Shown: positions 35,802 to 39,673 of the stretch, one piece after another | Layout: every line of letters begins with the position of its first letter | Numbering within the stretch: the first letter of the stretch is position 1 | Source: an uncultured Ignavibacteriota bacterium | GTDB taxonomy: Bacteria > Bacteroidota > Ignavibacteria > Tepidaquicellales > Tepidaquicellaceae | Assembly (NCBI GenBank): GCA_937959065.1 | Contig: CALGOI010000047.1 | Span: forward strand, 1 to 39,673 | Direction: 5' to 3' | DNA length: 39,673 nucleotides | Made by a program: the position numbers and the translations under genes | The notes under the pieces: model-generated | Databases searched by the model: none | What the model was told of the DNA's origin: nothing | What the model saw: only the letters and a program-made list of their open reading frames with translations

Positions 35802-36235
35802 ATGCATAAAATTTACTGGTATGGATTCAAAAGACAACTGTTTGAATTTTATCACCTGTTGATGTCTGAAAATTTGATCGATTGTAATATTACCGAATTC
35901 TTTCCGCACTTCACCGGGAAAAAACTCGCCATCGATGAAGATTACTCATCAAAAATTAAATGGCTGGAAACACTGACTCTATGCAGCTCATAATTGACCA
36001 CCTCACCTCAAAAAAATTCCTTCAGGGTGAGGACACTCAACTAAAAACCTTCAAATCCCATTTCAGAATTTCAGCGAATTCAAATATTCCCCAGCTCAAA
36101 CCCCTGCTAAAAAAACTCGATTTCCTTTACCCGGAAACCTCCGGCTACCGATGCAAAGAACGCCTCTTCTACAAAGCCCGTAACAAAACCCCGCTATCAA
36201 AAATCCTCACCGAATTAACTCCACAAAATAACTGA
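35802..36235 (+). pseudogene. Small unrecognised gene, probably split by a frameshift
   Basis: Two overlapping frames look like halves of one protein of about 144 residues. The first (35802-35993) starts MHKIYWYGFKRQLFEFYHLL and ends soon after KIKWLETL; the second frame, entered about 35970-35990, continues DSMQLIIDHLTSKKFLQGED and ends at 36235. A single-base indel would join them, and the text KIKWLETLT/DSMQLIIDHL then reads as one domain. The wording (K/R-rich, IxWxG near the N-terminus) recalls small Bacteroidota proteins near mobile elements, but I cannot name a family. Alternatively these are two small independent genes, the second starting at the ATG at 35960. No transposase or integrase is nearby. 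Confidence 0.45.
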
Positions 36236-36288
36236 ACAGCAATAACTAACAGCAATAACTGAACATTGAAAATTGAACATTGAAGATT
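36235..36288. repeat. Two adjoining short tandem duplications
   Basis: AACAGCAATAACT is repeated head to tail (36235-36247 and 36248-36260), followed at once by a 14-base unit GAACATTGAARATT repeated twice with one mismatch (36261-36274 and 36275-36288). They fill the gap between the small split gene and the end of the YjbQ-family gene. Confidence 0.8.
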
Positions 36289-36295
36289 GTCAAAA

Positions 36296-36712
36296 TCATT
36301 CTCCAATGATTTTGACCAGCACTCTCTTCTTCCGCTTTCCATCGAACTCTCCGTAAAATATTTGCTCCCATGGGCCGAAATCCAGCTCGCCCTTCGTTAT
36401 CGCCACCACAACCTCTCTGCCCATTATTGTCCTCTTCAAATGCGCGTCCGCATTATCCTCGTAGCCGTTATGCTTATACTGCGAGTGAGGCTTCTCCGGT
36501 GCCAGCTTCTCCAGCCACGCCTCATAGTCCTGGTGCAGCCCGCCTTCATCATCATTAATGAAGACACTTGCCGTAATGTGCATAGCATTGCACAGCACCA
36601 GTCCCTCCTTTATGCCGCTCTCCCTGACACACTCCTCCACATCCGGGGTAATGTTTATCAACTCCCTCCGCTTCTTTATGTCAAACCACAACTCTTTCCT
36701 GTATGTCTTCAT
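36296..36712 (-). CDS. YjbQ/UPF0047-family protein
   Basis: A 138-residue protein with the whole family pattern: DVEECVRESGIKEGLVLCNAMHITASVFIN (partly quoted), EDNADAHLKRTIMG and the closing GPWEQIFYGEFDGKRKKRVLVKI. The conserved histidines and Asp (AMHIT, NADAHLK) probably bind a metal. YjbQ proteins have been linked to thiamin phosphate synthase side activity in E. coli, but the physiological role is unsettled. No thiamin genes are nearby. It stands alone on the minus strand. Confidence 0.92.
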   Translation of the reverse strand: MKTYRKELWFDIKKRRELINITPDVEECVRESGIKEGLVLCNAMHITASVFINDDEGGLHQDYEAWLEKLAPEKPHSQYKHNGYEDNADAHLKRTIMGREVVVAITKGELDFGPWEQIFYGEFDGKRKKRVLVKIIGE

Positions 36713-36779
36713 TTTACTTTTTTCTTAAAACTTATAAAATTCTCCATACTATTAAAATCCACTACCTCTTCACATTGTC

Positions 36780-36806
36780 ATCCCCCGGACGCTTTGACCG
36801 GGGGAT
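36780..36806. repeat. 9-bp perfect hairpin ATCCCCCGG/CCGGGGGAT
   Basis: A perfect inverted repeat with a 9-base loop (ACGCTTTGA), preceded by TGTC. The form GTCATCCCCCGG...CCGGGGGATC resembles the dispersed GTCATTCCCGC...GCGGGAATC hairpin seen at 38421-38446. It lies upstream of both flanking genes, so it is not a simple terminator. Confidence 0.75.
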
Positions 36807-36935
36807 CTTTAGCTCGGCGAAGCCAATCCAGGCCATTCTTTTTCCACGTAATAATTATTCCATTCGGTCTGAAATCTACGGACGCGATTATTTCCCTGCC
36901 ACGCCGTCAAGTGAAAGATACAATAACAAATAGTT

Positions 36936-36962
36936 CCCCCTCTCCTTTACAAGGAGAGGGGG
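36936..36962. repeat. 12-bp perfect hairpin CCCCCTCTCCTT/AAGGAGAGGGGG
   Basis: A perfect stem with a 3-base loop (TAC), followed by GCGAAGGCGAGGTGAGG. It lies 36 bases before the start of the covarying repeat at 36999 and shares the CTCC/GGAG theme, so the two may be related. Confidence 0.8.
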
Positions 36963-36998
36963 CGAAGGCGAGGTGAGGTAGTGAACACTCTTTACTTA

Positions 36999-37067
36999 TC
37001 TCCCTTTTAGAAAGGGGAGAAGTCACGGTTTGCGAAGTATGAGCAATTACCGTGACAGAGGGGTTTA
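36999..37067. repeat. Dispersed structured repeat, copy A
   Basis: Outer arms TCTCCCTTTT and AAAGGGGAGA (36999-37020), then an inner perfect stem GTCACGGT (37022-37029) and ACCGTGAC (37049-37056) around a TGCGAAGTATGAGCA loop, ending AGAGGGGTTTA. Copy B at 39103-39173 has the same plan with a different but equally perfect inner stem. Confidence 0.82.
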
Positions 37068-37181
37068 GAATATTATAATCCTCTGTGCTCTCAGTGACTC
37101 TGTGGCATAACCACTTTCCATCCCAAAATTATTCAATCACATTTCAATTCTATTCTCCATAACTTTGTATAAATCCACTAT

Positions 37182-38417
37182 ATGGGCACAAAACAAAAGA
37201 AAAAGCTCATAATCCTCGGCTCTGGTTTCGCCGCCTACGGGGTCATTAAGAAGATTGACCTCGATCTCTATGATGTGATTAATATCAGTCCCCGTAACCA
37301 TTTCCTTTTTACTCCTCTTTTACCAAGTACCACCGTTGGTACCATTGCATTCCGCAGCATCATCGAACCTATTCGCTCACTCCGCAAGATCCGCTTCTTT
37401 ATGGGTGAATGTACCAGTATCGATTATGACAATAAAAAAGTAAAATGCATAGATAAAGACTCCGACGAAGAATTCGAATATGACTATGACTACCTTGTCA
37501 TCGGAGTAGGGGAGATTACAAACACCTTCGGAATTGATAACGTAAAAAAATTCGCGTATTACTTACGCGAACTCAGTGACGCGCGCCGTATCCGCGTTAA
37601 GATAATAGACTGCTTCGAGGACGCTAACCTCCCCGGCTTATCTGAGGACGAGATCCGCGATAAGCTCCGCTTCGTAATCTGCGGAGGCGGTCCCACAGGA
37701 GTAGAATTTGCCGCCGAGCTGCACGACCTCCTGCAGGAAGACATAAAAAAGAAATATCCCGAACTCCTCAAATATACCGAGATAATCCTCGTTGACGCCG
37801 CCGAAAAGATACTTAGCTCATTCAGTAAGAAACTAAGCGAATATGCAATGAAAGTATTCAACCGTGCTAAGATCGACCTTAAAATGAACTCGATCGTGAC
37901 TGAAGTAGAAAAAGACTTCGTTGTCCTGAAGGACGGAACTAAAGTAAAATACTCAATGCTTATTTGGGCTGCAGGTAACGCCCCGCTCCCATTCGTTAAA
38001 GAAACGCCCTTTGAAAAGGACAAACGCGGAAAGATCGTTACCGATAATTACTTCCGTGTACCCGGTTACGATGGTATCTTCGCAGTAGGGGACTGCTCCG
38101 AGATTAAAGATCAGCCGCTTCCCGCAACTGCGCAGGTTGCCCAGCGTGAGGGATACTTTATCGGGAAATTCCTCAATAAAATTGCAAAGGGAAAAGAATC
38201 AAAACCATTTCACTACAAAGACCTCGGCATGCTGGCTTATATCGGAAGTAATAAAGCTCTCGCCGACACACCGCAGTTTAAAGGCTCCGGCTTTAATACC
38301 TGGATCTTCTGGAGAAGTGCATACATCACTAAACTCGTTGGACTCCGAAACAAGATTCACGTCCTCTTTGACTGGATTATGACTTCCATCTTCGGCCGCG
38401 ATCTCAGCAACTTCTGA
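37182..38417 (+). CDS. Type II NADH dehydrogenase-like FAD/NAD oxidoreductase
   Basis: A 411-residue two-dinucleotide-binding flavoprotein. The FAD site is ILGSGFAAYG (11-20), the NAD(P)H site is FVICGGGPTGVEFAAEL (164-180), and the C-terminal FAD contact is YDGIFAVGDCSE (296-307) followed by PATAQVAQREG (314-324). NDH-2 enzymes pass electrons from NADH to quinone on the membrane without pumping protons. The last 35 residues (WIFWRSAYITKLVGLRNK, VLFDWIMTSIFGRDLS) form the amphipathic membrane-attachment helices usual for NDH-2. It has no partner genes. The closely related sulfide:quinone reductases carry conserved cysteines that I do not see here. Confidence 0.88.
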   Translation: MGTKQKKKLIILGSGFAAYGVIKKIDLDLYDVINISPRNHFLFTPLLPSTTVGTIAFRSIIEPIRSLRKIRFFMGECTSIDYDNKKVKCIDKDSDEEFEYDYDYLVIGVGEITNTFGIDNVKKFAYYLRELSDARRIRVKIIDCFEDANLPGLSEDEIRDKLRFVICGGGPTGVEFAAELHDLLQEDIKKKYPELLKYTEIILVDAAEKILSSFSKKLSEYAMKVFNRAKIDLKMNSIVTEVEKDFVVLKDGTKVKYSMLIWAAGNAPLPFVKETPFEKDKRGKIVTDNYFRVPGYDGIFAVGDCSEIKDQPLPATAQVAQREGYFIGKFLNKIAKGKESKPFHYKDLGMLAYIGSNKALADTPQFKGSGFNTWIFWRSAYITKLVGLRNKIHVLFDWIMTSIFGRDLSNF

Positions 38418-38420
38418 TCT

Positions 38421-38446
38421 TGTCATTCCCGCGAAAGCGGGAATCT
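38421..38446. repeat. GTCATTCCCGC-GAAA-GCGGGAATC hairpin
   Basis: ATTCCCGC (38425-38432), the tetraloop GAAA and GCGGGAAT (38437-38444) form a perfect stem closing a GNRA loop. Hairpins of this exact form recur in intergenic DNA of many unrelated bacteria. It begins 4 bases after the oxidoreductase stop and could help end its transcript, though no T run follows. Confidence 0.82.
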
Positions 38447-38533
38447 AGACTAATTGCTTTAATACGAAAATTGTAAATAATTCTGATCATTAATCTTTGG
38501 ACGAGCCATAACTAAACACCTGTACATTAATAA

Positions 38534-39061
38534 TTAATAACTGATTAAATTACTCTCCACAATATCCACCCACTCAAAATCATCCCTGACTGTCATCACC
38601 ATAAAATTTGATGTATCATAATCAAATCCATCTGACAGATCATAAACTCCCGGCTTGAATTCTATATCCATAAGTTCTACTATCGTCACAAATGATTCAA
38701 CCTTCAGCGGAAATACTATCCTCATCGTATCACTCGTTTCGCTTCCCGTTTGGATGATCGTTACATTGGAAACACATTCATACGCGTGCATCAGATCTGC
38801 ATATCTGAAACCCCCTTCTGACATCTCATTTCTAAGATCTTCACAGTAAAATTCTGAAATGTCTATTTTTGACCTGTAATATTCATGCCACTGGGTGTCG
38901 ATTGATTTTGTCTTGGGTGAGCAGAGCTTGCTCGAATATTGGTATGTGTATCCTTCCTCCGGTTTTACTTTAACTGTAATGGAATATCCTGGGTCCTGAG
39001 CGAATAATGCACCTGTGGCGGTCAGTAAAAATAGTACAATTAACAATTTTCTCATAAACAT
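38534..39061 (-). CDS. Exported protein of unknown function, tandem paralogue 1
   Basis: A 175-residue protein with a clear signal peptide (MRKLLIVLFLLTATGALFA-Q), so it is periplasmic or exported; no lipobox or type IX sorting domain. The mature part is acidic and beta-rich: ITVKVKPEEGYTYQYSSKLC, YCEDLRNEMSEGGFRYADLMHAYE, a central VTIIQTGSETSDTMRIVFPLKVESFVT and PGVYDLSDGFDYDTSNF near the end. I recognise no family. The ATG at 39055 (MRKLL) is an equally good start. Three cysteines in the mature part (in KLC, FYC, AYEC) could form a disulfide. A homologue with the same motifs lies directly upstream. Confidence 0.75.
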   Translation of the reverse strand: MFMRKLLIVLFLLTATGALFAQDPGYSITVKVKPEEGYTYQYSSKLCSPKTKSIDTQWHEYYRSKIDISEFYCEDLRNEMSEGGFRYADLMHAYECVSNVTIIQTGSETSDTMRIVFPLKVESFVTIVELMDIEFKPGVYDLSDGFDYDTSNFMVMTVRDDFEWVDIVESNLISY

Positions 39062-39102
39062 AATCAGTATCCCTACGCCGGTAGGCGATAAATTATTTTT
39101 AA

Positions 39103-39173
39103 TCTCCCCTTAGTACAAAGGGTAGAAGACATGACCTGCGAGTAGCGAGCAGTAGTCATGTCAGAGGGGTTTA
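39103..39173. repeat. Dispersed structured repeat, copy B
   Basis: TCTCCCCTTAGTACAAAGGG arms, an inner perfect stem GACATGAC (39128-39135) and GTCATGTC (39155-39162) around CTGCGAGTAGCGAGCAGTA, then AGAGGGGTTTAAT. It sits between the two tandem paralogues. Compared with copy A, four of eight stem positions differ and all four are matched on the other arm. Confidence 0.82.
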
Positions 39174-39220
39174 ATCAAATCCGGTAATTTAATACCAAAC
39201 GCATCAAACCATCCTGAACA

Positions 39221-39673
39221 TTAATCATTAAGTAAATTACTCTCCTTAACATCCACCCACTCGTATCCCTCCTTCAGCCGCATTTCCAGGTAATTTGTTG
39301 TGTCATACTCGAATGCATCCGTCAGATCGTAAACCCCCGGCCTGAATTCAATCCCCGTAAGATCTACACTCGTAACAAACGATTCTACCTTAAAAGGAAA
39401 TACGATTTGCATCCAATCGACCAATTCACCGTCCGTTCTTAAGATTGTTATGTTCGCGATTTGTTCATACACATGTATCTGGTTGCTGTAAGAATACCCT
39501 TCATCACTTCTGTTCTGAAGCTCATAGCAATAATAGTCTTTCATATCCACTTTGCTCCAGTCGATGTCTGACGTCTCGCCGGTGAACCATTTGGGATCCG
39601 TAGTTGAATTCAGTTTGCATAGTGAATTCTTGTAATGATATGAATACCCCTTCTCGTGTGCTACTTTTACTTT
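39221..39673 (-). CDS. Protein of unknown function, tandem paralogue 2 (5' end outside window)
   Basis: The frame runs to the right edge of the window, so 151 C-terminal residues are visible. It aligns along its length with the 38534-39061 protein: KGYSYHYKNSLCKL, DYYCYELQNRSDEGYSYSNQ, ANITILRT, MQIVFPFKVESFVTSVDL, PGVYDLTDAFEYDTTNY and a closing YEWVDVKESNLLND against FEWVDIVESNLISY. It has extra residues (TTDPKWFTGETSDIDWSK) after the first Cys. A GTG at 39550 would be an internal start, but homology continues well before it, so the real start lies beyond 39673. A signal peptide is expected by analogy but not seen. Confidence 0.8.
   Translation of the reverse strand, partial: KVKVAHEKGYSYHYKNSLCKLNSTTDPKWFTGETSDIDWSKVDMKDYYCYELQNRSDEGYSYSNQIHVYEQIANITILRTDGELVDWMQIVFPFKVESFVTSVDLTGIEFRPGVYDLTDAFEYDTTNYLEMRLKEGYEWVDVKESNLLND

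Larger units (their letters stand above)
36713..37181. other. 469-base intergenic region with three kinds of hairpin repeat and no gene
   Basis: Between the divergent YjbQ-family and NADH dehydrogenase genes no credible reading frame is present. The region holds three hairpin families, listed separately (36780-36806, 36936-36962 and 36999-37067), then AT-rich DNA that must contain the start region of the 37182 gene. A CTCTGTGCTCTCAGTGACTCTGTGG stretch at about 37082-37106 is itself repetitive in CTCTGTG-like units. No promoter boxes could be assigned with confidence. Confidence 0.7.

Noticed and set aside
36287..36976. Open plus-strand frame of 229 codons
   Set aside because: It is antisense to the YjbQ-family gene and then continues through hairpin repeats; no protein-like pattern.

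Overview
The window looks like a chromosome segment of a moderately AT-rich member of the Bacteroidota/Ignavibacteriota (FCB) lineage, most probably an Ignavibacteria-type organism. The main clue is the pair of secreted proteins ending in the YPNPFNP-type C-terminal sorting domain of the type IX secretion system. Fibronectin type III (FN3) and Ycf48-like repeat proteins, a YfhO-family membrane protein and short dispersed intergenic hairpins also fit. The lineage is inferred from protein style only; there is no rRNA gene here.

Left part (1-7.4 kb): the tail of an FN3 protein and an ATP-grasp-like orphan on the plus strand meet a minus-strand row that reads nadD, a Yip1-family protein, an M48 membrane protease, a one-helix protein, a MoxR/BchI-type AAA+ ATPase and dps. 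An 11-bp hairpin lies between the two converging sets. A divergent DMT/EamA transporter follows nadD.

Middle (7.4-26.5 kb): a surface polysaccharide locus. A compact minus-strand run of twelve genes (22250 down to 7431), most joined by overlaps or gaps of a few bases, reads YfhO protein, GDP-mannose 4,6-dehydratase, biotin carboxylase, biotin carrier protein, PrsW-type protease, GT2, a Wzx flippase fused to a GT2, GT2, a GT2 broken by one in-frame stop, two more GT2s and a GT4. A divergent plus-strand run (22391-26536) has a second flippase, a methyltransferase, a GT4 and a GT2. Together they look able to make a deoxysugar, assemble glycans on the inner membrane face and flip them. The acyl-CoA carboxylase pair inside the run is unexpected, and no carboxyltransferase gene is in the window.

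Right part (26.5-39.7 kb): two paralogous secreted proteins, each with seven Ycf48-type repeats, an FN3 domain and a type IX sorting domain, flank an exported DUF1028 protein. Then come dnaE with a near-consensus promoter, trxA, a lipoprotein, a small probably frameshifted gene, a YjbQ-family protein, a type II NADH dehydrogenase-like oxidoreductase, and two tandem paralogous proteins, the first with a clear signal peptide and the last cut by the window edge. Intergenic DNA from 36.7 to 39.2 kb carries several hairpin repeats. Two copies of one repeat differ in stem sequence but keep perfect pairing, the clearest sign here of an undescribed element under structural selection.

I found no CRISPR array, tRNA, rRNA, integrase or insertion sequence.
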